64,000 nt of DNA from Minicystis rosea (lineage in GTDB: Bacteria; Myxococcota_A; Polyangia; Polyangiales; Polyangiaceae): NCBI GenBank assembly GCA_001931535.1, contig CP016211.1:11702377-11766376 (forward strand). Direction: 5' to 3'. The notes below the pieces were generated by a model. It did no database searches and was not told the origin of the DNA. It saw only the letters and a program-made list of their open reading frames with translations. A program made the translations under genes and the position numbers. Shown piece by piece: positions 35,491 through 43,865 of the stretch (positions are counted from its first letter, which is position 1; each line of letters opens with the position of its first letter).

Positions 35491-36078
35491 CTACAGCAGA
35501 CCTGAGAAGAGGTGGTCCCAAAGCTGCTTCTGCGCGTGGTTGAACGAAGTGGTATGCGCGAAGTGCTTGAGAGCGTTCTTCAGCATCTCTTGCGTGGCTC
35601 GGCTCTCGGCCAGTTTCGCATTGAGGTCATCGATCTCTTTGATGAGGTCGCCGGCGCCGGCGGGCCACTTGGGCCCGCCGCGCGCGCGCTGCAGAAACTC
35701 TTGGATGTCGTTCGCCAGGACCCACGAGTCGGAGAGGAACAGGAGCAGGTAAGGGCGCGCCTCGCTCATCCCCACGAGCGAGGAAGGCTCCTCGCGGAAG
35801 ACGTGCTTCACCTGGCCCAGATCGACCTGGAAGACATTGCTGGCATCGGCGGCGCCGCCGTTCGGACCGAAGTCGCTGTCGGGATTCGTTAGGTCGACGC
35901 CACGGAACGAGAGCGTATTCGTGCCCGACAGGCTCACGAACTTCACCAGATGGGCATGATAGCCCGGCGACTTGAGCTCCGTGTTGAAGATGAGCTGGGC
36001 GTTCACACTCGGCTTGGCGAAGGCCTTGGAGTTGACGGTCGTGGCACCGGGAAGGCCTTCATCGATTTGGATTGCCAT
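35491..36078 (-). CDS. Unknown protein, operon partner of the caspase-like gene
   Basis: A 195-residue protein with a strong AGGAGG ribosome site before ATG 36078. No signal or membrane segment. The first ~125 residues look beta-rich (NAQLIFNTELKSPGYHAHLV, TNTLSFRGVDL, NVFQVDLGQVKHVF). The last ~60 are helical with a short coiled coil (DLIKEIDDLNAKLAESRATQEML). No family recognised. Position ahead of the caspase-like gene with 18 bp spacing suggests that the two proteins act together, for example as substrate, inhibitor or sensor; that is inference. Confidence 0.65.
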   Translation of the reverse strand: MAIQIDEGLPGATTVNSKAFAKPSVNAQLIFNTELKSPGYHAHLVKFVSLSGTNTLSFRGVDLTNPDSDFGPNGGAADASNVFQVDLGQVKHVFREEPSSLVGMSEARPYLLLFLSDSWVLANDIQEFLQRARGGPKWPAGAGDLIKEIDDLNAKLAESRATQEMLKNALKHFAHTTSFNHAQKQLWDHLFSGLL

Positions 36079-36961
36079 GAGAATCCTCCTGCGAACGTTG
36101 TGGATTGGAGATGGAGTGTGTGCGGATGTCGACGCGCCCTTCGGCGATGCCCGGCGATTCGTCGATGATCCCCGGCGAGCGCTCGATGAAGCGAGATGTA
36201 GCTCGACGAAAAATAGGATGTGCAAGGCGCCCCCGGCGGCGCTGCCGTGAGCGTCATGCGCTTGGCAGCATGAGATACGAGGGCACCTCCACGCCGAAAC
36301 GTGGGTAAGCTCAATGAGGTCAGATATGAACGGCAGCGCCGGTTGCGCCAACCAACATCGAATGCTGATGGCCCGAAGCACAGGCCATCGTCCCCGAAAC
36401 AGATACCCCTTTGCTTGTTACCGAGACCCTCCGTATCTGTCAAGCCGCCATGCGCGCCATTGTTATGGTCATCGTCCAGGCGAGGCGTGGGACCTCGGGG
36501 ACCGCGCTACCGAGCTCCCGGCTCGGTGCATCGCAATGGCTGTGCCGCGGCGAAAGCAAGCGGATGGCGGAGATACGATGGCCGTGTGTCGCGTATCGTG
36601 GAATGGGTGTCCACTGGAGTGGACAGCTCGTCGCGCTCCTTCATCCATGCTCTCGTCGGCGTTTCCACGCGAGCCCCCGCGGCGCTTCGAGCCTCACGGC
36701 GAGCCGACATGTCGGGCTGGGTCGCTCCGGAGCGCATGAACCATCGTGGCTCGCAATGAGCGGGCCGGCGGTCCATCTCGGTTCCCGTGGCTGAAGGCGG
36801 CCGCTCGCTCGGTGCGGGGCAGCTCTCTTTCGATGACCTTGTGATCACCGAAGATGAGCTTCACCTATCACGCTCGTCGTGAGCGCGTGTTCGGCCTCGA
36901 TGGTGACGGTAGATTGCCTCGCGAGAAGGTCGGCGCGGCGAAGCCGGGAGACGAGCTTCGG
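36079..36961. other. 0.88-kb gene-free region
   Basis: No frame has plausible codon use or a recognised domain. Base composition is less GC-rich than the surrounding genes from about 36300 to 36480. It contains the palindrome at 36607-36626 and otherwise nothing I can assign. Confidence 0.5.
36607..36626. promoter_or_regulatory. Palindrome matching the one at 29789-29808
   Basis: GTGTCCAC-TGGA-GTGGACAG has a perfect 7-bp inverted repeat (TGTCCAC / GTGGACA). It shares 16 of 20 bases, and the preceding GG, with the palindrome upstream of the sigma-54 activator. It lies about 530 bp upstream of the partner/caspase-like operon start. Confidence 0.45.
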
Positions 36962-38698
36962 CTATTGCGGGACCTTCTCCATGAGCGAGCGGTATTTGGG
37001 GCAGTGGTGGATCACCGAGGCGATCTCCTCGGTGCCGGTGAGCATCGGGAGGCTCTGGCTGCAGGCCGCCGGGTCTTCGAGGGCGGAGATGATCGAGCCC
37101 CAGTAACCGTATTGGAAGATGAGCTCGGGGATGCCCGGGGTGCCGGCGAGATCGAAGTGCATGAAGAGCGACGCGCCGAAGTGCTTTTTCCAGAGATCGA
37201 AGTACGCCTCGTAGGTCGCGTACATGCGCTGGTCGTGTTGCGCGAGGTGCTTGATGGATTGGTTCTCGGTCCCGGTCAGGCTCTGGCCTCCTTCGTAGGC
37301 GGCGATGGGGATGCCGTAGGCGGCGCCGAGATCGTGGAAGTCTCCGAAGGCGCCGTCCATCGATTGGATGTTGGCCGCGGCGCTCTGGAACAGGGCTTCG
37401 AGCGAGCTGGTCTGTGCGTCCTCGGCGCCGAAATAGGGCGCGAGGGCGATGTAAGAGACGTATTTCTTCGGATCGCCGAAGTTGTCTTGGATGAAGGTGA
37501 GGCCGAAGTCGCTGTAGGCGGCGCCGAGCGCCCAGCCCGAGAGGACCGGGGCCACGACGCTCTCCTTGCCCACCTTGGCGAAGGCGGCGCGGAGCTTTCC
37601 GGCGATGGTGACCAGTCGATCGGCTTGGTATTGGCCGACGCGGACGAGATCGGCGTTCTGCGCCATCCAATCGGGGCCGTAGGTGCCCGTGTATTTCCCC
37701 GTGTAGCGAGAGGGGTTTTGCTTGGCGGCGGCGTTGAAGGTGGCGAAGGCGGTGAAGCCGTTGTTCCACGTCTCGTTGCTGTTCTCGACGATGACTTGGA
37801 AGGGGAGCGTCTGCCCTCGTTGGGCACGCGCGGCGTCGATCTTGGCGAAGTCGAGGCCTTGGGCGAGGAAGTCGGCGAGCTTGTCGATGAAGTCGTCGGT
37901 GGCGTGCTCGGGGACGGTGACCCAGCAGTCTTTGCCGGTCTCGTTGACGAGCGCGGTGATGTGCTCGAAGGGCTCGCCGTAGTCGGAGGCGCCGAAATGC
38001 GCGGCCCGGGGCGCGTCGCTCCAAGCGGTGATGGTGTTGCCGTTGGTGTTTTGCCACTCCATGAAGCGGAGGGCGCGGAACGGCTCGAGCAGCTTCAGGA
38101 ATCCGGGGAGGAAGATGGCTTGGGTGTCGTAATCGAAGCCGGGCGCGAGGATGCGAATCGACTCGACGGTCTGCCCAGGTCCGTTTTCGATCGCGAGAGT
38201 GAGGAAGTTGCCGAAGGCGCCGGGGGTGCCGGTGATTTGGAGATCGGCGCGGTGCTCGCCGCCTTGGTCGGTGAAGGTCCCGGCGAGCTTGCCGATGCCG
38301 GAGATGGTGAGCTTGCCCGTGCCTTTGTAAGCGATTTTGTAGGTGCCCCCGGGCAGGACGAAGCCGATGTCCGTGCTGCTCGTGCCCGATTGGCCGGCGG
38401 CGGGATAACCATTCTGATCCTTCTTGTCGGCCGGGGTGTCGAAGGGCTTCAGTTGGTAGGTGATGTCGACACGGGGCATGTCGGCGGCGACGTTCGTGCC
38501 CATCCACGAAGAGACCGTGGGTGTCACCGGGGTGCTGCCGCCCGTCCCGCCGGTGCCCGGCTGCGTGGTGCCCGAGCTGGTCGACGACGAGGCGCCGCCG
38601 GATCCGCTCGAGGTGGTGTCTTTGCCGGCGCTCGAACAAGCGGCGAGGACGACTCCGGCGAGGGGCGCGAGCCACCGGAGAACGGAGGAAGATCGCAT
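36962..38698 (-). CDS. Secreted lipoprotein, glycoside hydrolase/cellulose-binding-like
   Basis: A 578-residue exported protein: signal with lipobox LAAC, Ser/Gly/Thr linker, a beta domain (about 65-200), then a region that reads like a TIM-barrel glycosidase. That region includes FRALRFMEWQNTNGNTITAW, DCWVTVPEHATDDFIDKLAD, and VIVENSNETWN with a conserved-looking Asn-Glu pair (candidate acid/base). Later segments are VSYIALAPYFG, AYEGGQSLTG with another Glu (candidate nucleophile), and LFMHFDLAGTPG. The ENSNE segment and overall layout resemble secreted proteins annotated as cellulose-binding. Substrate unknown. Single gene. Confidence 0.65.
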   Translation of the reverse strand: MRSSSVLRWLAPLAGVVLAACSSAGKDTTSSGSGGASSSTSSGTTQPGTGGTGGSTPVTPTVSSWMGTNVAADMPRVDITYQLKPFDTPADKKDQNGYPAAGQSGTSSTDIGFVLPGGTYKIAYKGTGKLTISGIGKLAGTFTDQGGEHRADLQITGTPGAFGNFLTLAIENGPGQTVESIRILAPGFDYDTQAIFLPGFLKLLEPFRALRFMEWQNTNGNTITAWSDAPRAAHFGASDYGEPFEHITALVNETGKDCWVTVPEHATDDFIDKLADFLAQGLDFAKIDAARAQRGQTLPFQVIVENSNETWNNGFTAFATFNAAAKQNPSRYTGKYTGTYGPDWMAQNADLVRVGQYQADRLVTIAGKLRAAFAKVGKESVVAPVLSGWALGAAYSDFGLTFIQDNFGDPKKYVSYIALAPYFGAEDAQTSSLEALFQSAAANIQSMDGAFGDFHDLGAAYGIPIAAYEGGQSLTGTENQSIKHLAQHDQRMYATYEAYFDLWKKHFGASLFMHFDLAGTPGIPELIFQYGYWGSIISALEDPAACSQSLPMLTGTEEIASVIHHCPKYRSLMEKVPQ

Positions 38699-38857
38699 GT
38701 TGACCTCTCTGACAGCGCTCGAGATTTCGGGGTTCTCGATTATCGAGGGAGGGGAGCGCAGAGGGGAAGAGGCGATGATGGGGAAGGATGCGAGCGGGCG
38801 CAAAGGGCCTGGAAAAATGCGAGGCTCGTGCCCTTCAGGCGAGCATCGTTTGCAGGA

Positions 38858-40213
38858 TTAGACCTTTTTCGGGGCTTTTTTGTAGCTCGCGCCGAGGTCC
38901 CATCCGTCGCCGTTCGGGGAGCGGGCGAGCACCAAATCGGGCATGTGACCGCCGGCCACGCGGACGTCGCCGATGACGCCCACGCGCAGGAGGCCGGTGA
39001 GCGTGCGCGCGTGCGCCCCCGGTGCGAGGCGCGGTGGGGTGCGGGCGATGTCGCGGCCGCGGGTGGGATCTTCCGCGGTGGCGAGCGCCATCATGGTTTG
39101 GAGGGATGAAGGGCCGAGAGGTCGCACGACATCGATGGCCAATGCGGGCTTGCCCTTCAATCGTTTGCGGACGGCGTCGCGGGGAACGGGGGTGACGGTG
39201 ACTTCGTGGCCTGGTGACGAGATGACGGGCGACACGGCGCGCGCGACCTCGACGAGATGGGGTGAGGTCTCATCGACGAAGAGCTCGGCCGGCGGGCCTT
39301 GCCACGCGGGATCGCCGCTCGCGGCGGGGAGCGGGCCGAGGCCGAGGTGCACGAGGCGCTCGGGAGGAATGGCATCGACGAGCCGCTGGGCCACGCCGGG
39401 CGCGCCGGCAGGGCCGCTGTCGGGGCCGGTGACGAGCACCACCCACGCGGCGCGGCCCGCGTCGAAACGCACGGCCCCTTTGCGCGCGTCGTGCAGGCCG
39501 AGGCCGAGCCAGCCGAGATCGTCGCGCTCGGCTTCGAAGGCGCGCAGGGAGCTCTTGAGATCTTCGGCGGGTGCGACCTCCACGGCGTCGAGGAACGAAG
39601 GGCCGCGCGCGGCATGGAGGTTCCGCGTGAGGATGAGGCCCGCGGGCGAGACGTCGCCGCGAAAGGCGCCCGTGCCATCGGGCGCGGTGGGCGAGAAGCG
39701 CCGCGGGAGGAGCGCGCAGAGCGGCGAAGCGAGGGCGCGCGCGAGGTGATGCGGATCGGCGTTGCCGAAGACGACGGCGAGCGGATCACCCTTGTGCAGC
39801 ATGGCCCGCGGGATGTCGTCGAGGATCGCGGAGGCGCCGCGGGCGCGGGCGCGCTCGATCGAGAACACGAGATCTTTGGCGTCGAGGGGAAGGAGGCGCG
39901 CGCTGCGCATGCCTTCGCGGAGGCGCACCAACGTCTGCCCGCCTTCGCGTACCGGCATGCCGGCGGCGAGCGCGGGATAGGGCGCGCCGCTGGCGTCGAG
40001 CGCGTACACGGGATCGACGAGGGCCGCGCCGAAGAGGGCGGCGAGCGGGTCGCGTAAATCGTGGGGATCGAGCGAGCTCGTGGGCCAGGGGACGTGCAGG
40101 GAAATGCGGCCGCCGAGCGGCGTGCGGCCCATGGAGTGGGCGCGGCGATCGAGGGTGAGGGCGAGCGCGGAGGTACCGGCGAGGGTGAGGAAGCGACGGC
40201 GATCGAAGGTCAT
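38858..40213 (-). CDS. Tat-exported solute-binding protein (peptide/nickel ABC family 5-like)
   Basis: A 451-residue protein whose N-terminus carries a twin-arginine signal (DRRRFLTLAG). The fold resembles family-5 extracellular solute-binding proteins: SLDPHDLRDPLAALFGAALV, DLVFSIERAR, a DPHHLARALA segment and GTGAFRGD. Several usual elements are shortened, and no ABC permease or ATPase is nearby. It may be an orphan receptor or a degenerate binding protein. Its ATG overlaps the stop of the upstream FG-GAP gene (ATGA), so the two are made together. Confidence 0.7.
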   Translation of the reverse strand: MTFDRRRFLTLAGTSALALTLDRRAHSMGRTPLGGRISLHVPWPTSSLDPHDLRDPLAALFGAALVDPVYALDASGAPYPALAAGMPVREGGQTLVRLREGMRSARLLPLDAKDLVFSIERARARGASAILDDIPRAMLHKGDPLAVVFGNADPHHLARALASPLCALLPRRFSPTAPDGTGAFRGDVSPAGLILTRNLHAARGPSFLDAVEVAPAEDLKSSLRAFEAERDDLGWLGLGLHDARKGAVRFDAGRAAWVVLVTGPDSGPAGAPGVAQRLVDAIPPERLVHLGLGPLPAASGDPAWQGPPAELFVDETSPHLVEVARAVSPVISSPGHEVTVTPVPRDAVRKRLKGKPALAIDVVRPLGPSSLQTMMALATAEDPTRGRDIARTPPRLAPGAHARTLTGLLRVGVIGDVRVAGGHMPDLVLARSPNGDGWDLGASYKKAPKKV

Positions 40214-41694
40214 CGCACCACCCAGATCTCGTCGGCCGTCGCGACCACGAAGGGCACGTGACCCGGGCCGTCCGGCGGGCACACGGCGAGCGCGCGCACG
40301 CCCGCGGCCGCGGGGATGCGCAGGATTTCGTGGAGGCGCGCGGAGGGGCCTTGGCCCGCGGGGATGGGCTCGTGCCTCGCCCAGGTGCGCACCACCACAG
40401 CGTCCTCGCCGGCGACGGAGGTGTCGATGCTGGTGATGATCTCGGGCTCGCCGTCTTGATCGAGATCGCCGATGGCCATCTGCGCGCCCACGCTGTCGAG
40501 GGCGGCGCGGTGCCCGCCGTCGTCGCGCAGCTCGAGCGCGCCGCGCTCGCGGCCGGCCCATACGCCGTAAGCCTCGCCGCGCGCGGAGACGAGGCGCGCG
40601 GAGGCGAAGGCATCGTATTGCCCGCCCACGCTGCTCGTTTGCGGCGACGGATCGCCGGGCATGCACGGGACGAGCGGGCCGGTGATGACGAGGCCGGGGA
40701 GGCGCGTGCACGCGGAGGCGTTGGCATCGGGCACGGCGATGCCATTGAACGAAGCGACGACGCGGAGCTCGCCGTCGAGGCGCACGCTGCGCGCGCGATC
40801 GGTGAGGCCGACGTCGAGGAGCGGGCGGCCTGCGGCGGGTGAGATCAACGTGGCGAAGCCGATGGGCTCGCGCAGCGGCGCGGGCGCGACGGGCGCGAGA
40901 TCTCCCCAATTGCGTGAGCTGAGCGGGAGGACGCGCCCGCCTTTGATGCGCTCGGCGGTCACGCGGCGGCGGCTCACGGCGAGGATCTCCGGGGCACCGT
41001 CTTCATCGAGATCGCCGCAGGCCAGCGCGACGACGTCGCCTTCGAAATTGCGCGCGCGATCGACGACCGACGTGACGATGGGAATGGGCGCGAGGAAGCT
41101 GCGCACCTCCGCGTCGAGCGGCGCTTCGGCGAATGCATGCGCGATGGGACCGGGCGCGGGGTTGCGAATGGTGGCCCAGACGCTGCGCGGGACGGGGTAG
41201 AGATCGGCGGTCACGCGCAGCTTGCCGCCGGCGATTTCGACGGTGAGGTAGATCAAAGCACCATCACCGCGCGCCGCTTCGCGTGCGGCCGGGAGCGCGA
41301 GCGGCTCCGCTTTGGCGCGCACGCCGGGCCCGCGCCGGCCGGCGAGCTGGGCCGCGATGGCGGCGCTGAGCTGCGCGCCCCGCGGCGCCGGCGTGTCCGT
41401 GACGAGCGGCGCGGCCACCACGAGGCCGCGCGCGGGGGTGCGCGCGAGACCTTGTGCGATGGCATCGACGAGGCGCGTGATGGAAGCGCGTCCAGCCGGC
41501 GCGGCCGGTGTCGGGGGCGGCACGGGCGTTTGGGCCAGGGCGGGCTTCGAGCAAGCGCACGCGGCGGCGAGGCCGGCGACGACGAGCGCGCGCGCGGTGC
41601 GAGCGAGCGAGGTGACCTGCGCGCAGTGTTGAGCGTGATGCGTCGCGAGACGCGATCGGCGCGCAGACGTTCGACCTCTCGTGGCCCGAAGCAC
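40210..41694 (-). CDS. Exported FG-GAP/VCBS-type protein
   Basis: A 494-residue protein starting at GTG 41694. A basic leader of about 35 residues precedes a hydrophobic stretch (RALVVAGLAAACACSKPALAQ) that serves as signal or lipoprotein signal. The mature part contains two clear calcium-binding FG-GAP loops, CGDLDEDGAPEILAVS and IGDLDQDGEPEIITS, plus weaker propeller repeats. An early region GVRAKAEPLALPAAREA is like the amino-peptide part of other such myxobacterial proteins. Translationally coupled to the Tat-exported binding protein downstream. Function unknown. Confidence 0.7.
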   Translation of the reverse strand: MLRATRGRTSARRSRLATHHAQHCAQVTSLARTARALVVAGLAAACACSKPALAQTPVPPPTPAAPAGRASITRLVDAIAQGLARTPARGLVVAAPLVTDTPAPRGAQLSAAIAAQLAGRRGPGVRAKAEPLALPAAREAARGDGALIYLTVEIAGGKLRVTADLYPVPRSVWATIRNPAPGPIAHAFAEAPLDAEVRSFLAPIPIVTSVVDRARNFEGDVVALACGDLDEDGAPEILAVSRRRVTAERIKGGRVLPLSSRNWGDLAPVAPAPLREPIGFATLISPAAGRPLLDVGLTDRARSVRLDGELRVVASFNGIAVPDANASACTRLPGLVITGPLVPCMPGDPSPQTSSVGGQYDAFASARLVSARGEAYGVWAGRERGALELRDDGGHRAALDSVGAQMAIGDLDQDGEPEIITSIDTSVAGEDAVVVRTWARHEPIPAGQGPSARLHEILRIPAAAGVRALAVCPPDGPGHVPFVVATADEIWVVR

Positions 41695-41766
41695 GTCCGG
41701 AGGATAAGCGAGCCTCGGCGGCGGGCAATCCCGGACGAGGACGCTCGCCCTGCAGGGCTCCGGACG

Positions 41767-41810
41767 AACGCGGGCGGCGCGGCGATCTAACGCGGGCGGC
41801 GCGGCGATCT
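41767..41810. repeat. Two tandem 22-bp repeats touching a stop codon
   Basis: AACGCGGGCGGCGCGGCGAT plus CT occurs twice in perfect tandem (41767-41788, 41789-41810). The second copy supplies the first base of the stop triplet of the gene ending at 41810. Confidence 0.85.
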
Positions 41811-42229
41811 CAGGCTGTGGCGCGCTCGTCGCGGCCGAGAGAGTGACGCAGCTTGGTCATCTCGCGCTCGATGAGGTCGGCACGGCTCCGCGGGATCTCC
41901 AGGTACGTGATGGCGTCGCGCAGCCCGGTGGGCGGAAACGCGCGAATCTTTCGGTTGAACCAGGACAGCGCGGTGACCACGCCGCGAATGGCGGCGCTGC
42001 CGGACATGACCGCGACGGGGACCGAGCGGCCGGCGAGCAGCTCGTTGAGGTAGCGACGTTGCGTCGAGGTCGGGCCGCCGCCCTCGGTGGAGATGAGCTG
42101 CATGGTGCGATCGATGCCGTGGCGTTCAACGTCCTGGAGGTAGGTCACCCATTCGTCGTCGGTTGGATCCTCGGTGCCATAAGCCACGATGAACAACCGA
42201 TCGATGACCTTGAACGCCATGTTCTTCAT
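41810..42229 (-). CDS. STAS/SpoIIAA-like small protein
   Basis: A 139-residue cytosolic protein. The layout FKVIDRLFIVAYGTEDPTDDEW, then TMQLISTEGGGPTSTQRRYL, VPVAVMSGSAAIRGVV and FNRKIRAFPPTG with a C-terminal helix is that of the SpoIIAA/STAS-like proteins abundant in myxobacteria. They may regulate other proteins, but no kinase or phosphatase partner is adjacent. ATG 42229 is preferred; an in-frame upstream extension has no homology-like content. Single gene with the tandem 22-bp repeat at its end. Confidence 0.65.
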   Translation of the reverse strand: MKNMAFKVIDRLFIVAYGTEDPTDDEWVTYLQDVERHGIDRTMQLISTEGGGPTSTQRRYLNELLAGRSVPVAVMSGSAAIRGVVTALSWFNRKIRAFPPTGLRDAITYLEIPRSRADLIEREMTKLRHSLGRDERATA

Positions 42230-42512
42230 CGCAGAAACCCCCGAGTGCCTTTCATCATGTGTCCATCGCCGGCGATACCTGCCTGGCCGACCCGTTTGAC
42301 CGGAGCGAAACGGGCGCGTGACATTGCTCAATCCCTCGAAAAATCGAGGCAGCAGTGCGCTTCGGTCCATTCGATGGCCCCGGTGGGGGAGCGATCATCG
42401 GGGGGCTTCGCACACGGGGCGCAGGGCCGGCCTCAAACCGCGGTGACAGGCGTCGAGCAGCCCGCAAATTCCTTTCCGAGACGCGGCGCCGTAGTACCAT
42501 CCTCGCGAGCCC

Positions 42513-43235
42513 ATGGCTTCTGGACAACCTGCCCGCCGCGCGGGCCTCGAGGGGGCGCGCCCGCGCATGCAACGCGTGCTGAAGCTCTCCTCTCTCTTCG
42601 AGCGGGCCTCACGCGCGACCCGCGACACCGTGACCGCCGCGGGCGAGCTGGCGGTCGCCCCCGGCGGTACGGTCTTGATCGAGCAGGGGAGCGTCCCCGA
42701 CGCCCTCGTGCTGCTCGGGCGAGGACGCGTGCGGCTGGAACGGGTCGCGCCGGACGGCCGGGTGGTGCCGCTCGGTTATCGCGGCACGGGCGACGTGCTC
42801 GGCGAAGCCTGTCTCGGGCACGCGCCCGAGCATCACGAGAGCGCCACGGCCATGGAAGAGGTCGAGATGCTCCGTATCCCGCTGCCCGTCGTCGACGAGC
42901 TGCTGGCGGGTGATCCGGCGCTCTCGCTCGCGGGCCTCGCGCTGCTCCTCGCGCGCCAGCGGGAGACGGAAGATCGCATCGAATCGCTGCTCTTCCGCAA
43001 CGTGGAAGGGCGCCTCGTGGAGTTCCTCCTCAAGGCCGCCGATCGCTGGGGCGTGCCCACACCCAAAGGCACGCTCATCTCCGCGCCCATCACGCACCTC
43101 GAAATCGCCCAATCGATCGGATCGACGCGCGAGACGGTGACGCTCACGCTCGGCGCCCTCCGCCGCGAGGGCCTGCTCGACGTGGCCGGGCGGCGCCTCA
43201 TCGTGCGCGATCGCGACGCGCTCGCCGCGCGGTAG
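42513..43235 (+). CDS. Crp/Fnr-family transcriptional regulator
   Basis: A 240-residue regulator with an N-terminal cyclic-nucleotide-binding fold (GGTVLIEQGSVPDALVLLGRGRVRLE, GDVLGEACLGH), a long dimerisation helix and a C-terminal winged helix with ISAPITHLEIAQSIGSTRETVTLTL. Residues that bind cAMP in CRP (the RE pair) are not clearly present, so the ligand is unknown; no Fnr-type Cys cluster. Starts at ATG 42513 or 42567 are possible, the latter with GAGGGGG upstream. A hairpin lies 36 bp after the stop. Confidence 0.88.
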   Translation: MASGQPARRAGLEGARPRMQRVLKLSSLFERASRATRDTVTAAGELAVAPGGTVLIEQGSVPDALVLLGRGRVRLERVAPDGRVVPLGYRGTGDVLGEACLGHAPEHHESATAMEEVEMLRIPLPVVDELLAGDPALSLAGLALLLARQRETEDRIESLLFRNVEGRLVEFLLKAADRWGVPTPKGTLISAPITHLEIAQSIGSTRETVTLTLGALRREGLLDVAGRRLIVRDRDALAAR

Positions 43236-43271
43236 GCAGTCTCGAAGGAACGAGCTTTGAGCGTGATGCGG

Positions 43272-43310
43272 CGACAACCATTCTCGCGAACGGCACGAGA
43301 ATGGTTGTCG
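43272..43310. repeat. Dispersed hairpin element, copy 2
   Basis: CGACAACCATTCTCG and its exact complement form a 15-bp perfect stem with a 9-base loop. The left arm matches the right arm of the element at 23307-23352. Located after the Crp-type gene; may act as a terminator. Confidence 0.8.
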
Positions 43311-43460
43311 TGCGGCGCGCGATCCTCGTGAATGGCTCGCGGCTGAGCCGCTGCGGGGAAGGTGTCCCCGTGCCTCGCCGGCCGGCCGCTCCGTGATCTT
43401 TCTCGCGGCGAGCGCGCGAGGATCTGGGAGAGCCGCGCCCGACGTGCTATCCGCGGCGCC

Positions 43461-43835
43461 ATGCCGGCGACGCTCGACGCCTATCGCATTCGCATGGAAG
43501 GCATCCGCTTTCGCGCACGCCACGGCGTGTCGCGCGCCGAGCGCGATCTGCCGCAGGATTTCGTGGTCCACCTCGACGTGGACCTGCCGGTCGGCATCCT
43601 GCCGCGATCGGATAGCCGGGCGCGTGTGTTCGACTACGATCAGCTCGCCTCGCTGGTGGTCGACGAGGGCACCCGCGTTTCGTACAAGCTCCTGGAGACG
43701 CTGGCCGAGCGCTTGATTGCGCGCGTCTTGGCCGACACGCCGGCGATCGCGGTCACCGTGCAGGTGAAGAAGTTCGGACCGCCGACCTCGGCCTCGGTGG
43801 ACGCCGTCGCGGTCGAGCTGACCGGCCGCCGCTGA
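43461..43835 (+). CDS. folB: Dihydroneopterin aldolase
   Basis: FolB of the folate pathway converts dihydroneopterin to hydroxymethyl-dihydropterin and glycolaldehyde. The 124-residue sequence has the family pattern: IRMEGIRFRARHGVSRAER at the start, DFVVHLDVDLP, FDYDQLASLV, and the catalytic-site segment KLLETLAERLIARVL, then VQVKKFGPP. ATG 43461 is correct because it places the first strand at the N-terminus. No other fol genes are adjacent; the thiolase begins 30 bp downstream in the same direction. Confidence 0.9.
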   Translation: MPATLDAYRIRMEGIRFRARHGVSRAERDLPQDFVVHLDVDLPVGILPRSDSRARVFDYDQLASLVVDEGTRVSYKLLETLAERLIARVLADTPAIAVTVQVKKFGPPTSASVDAVAVELTGRR

Positions 43836-43865
43836 TCGCGCGACCTCGTGATAACGTGCGCCGCC

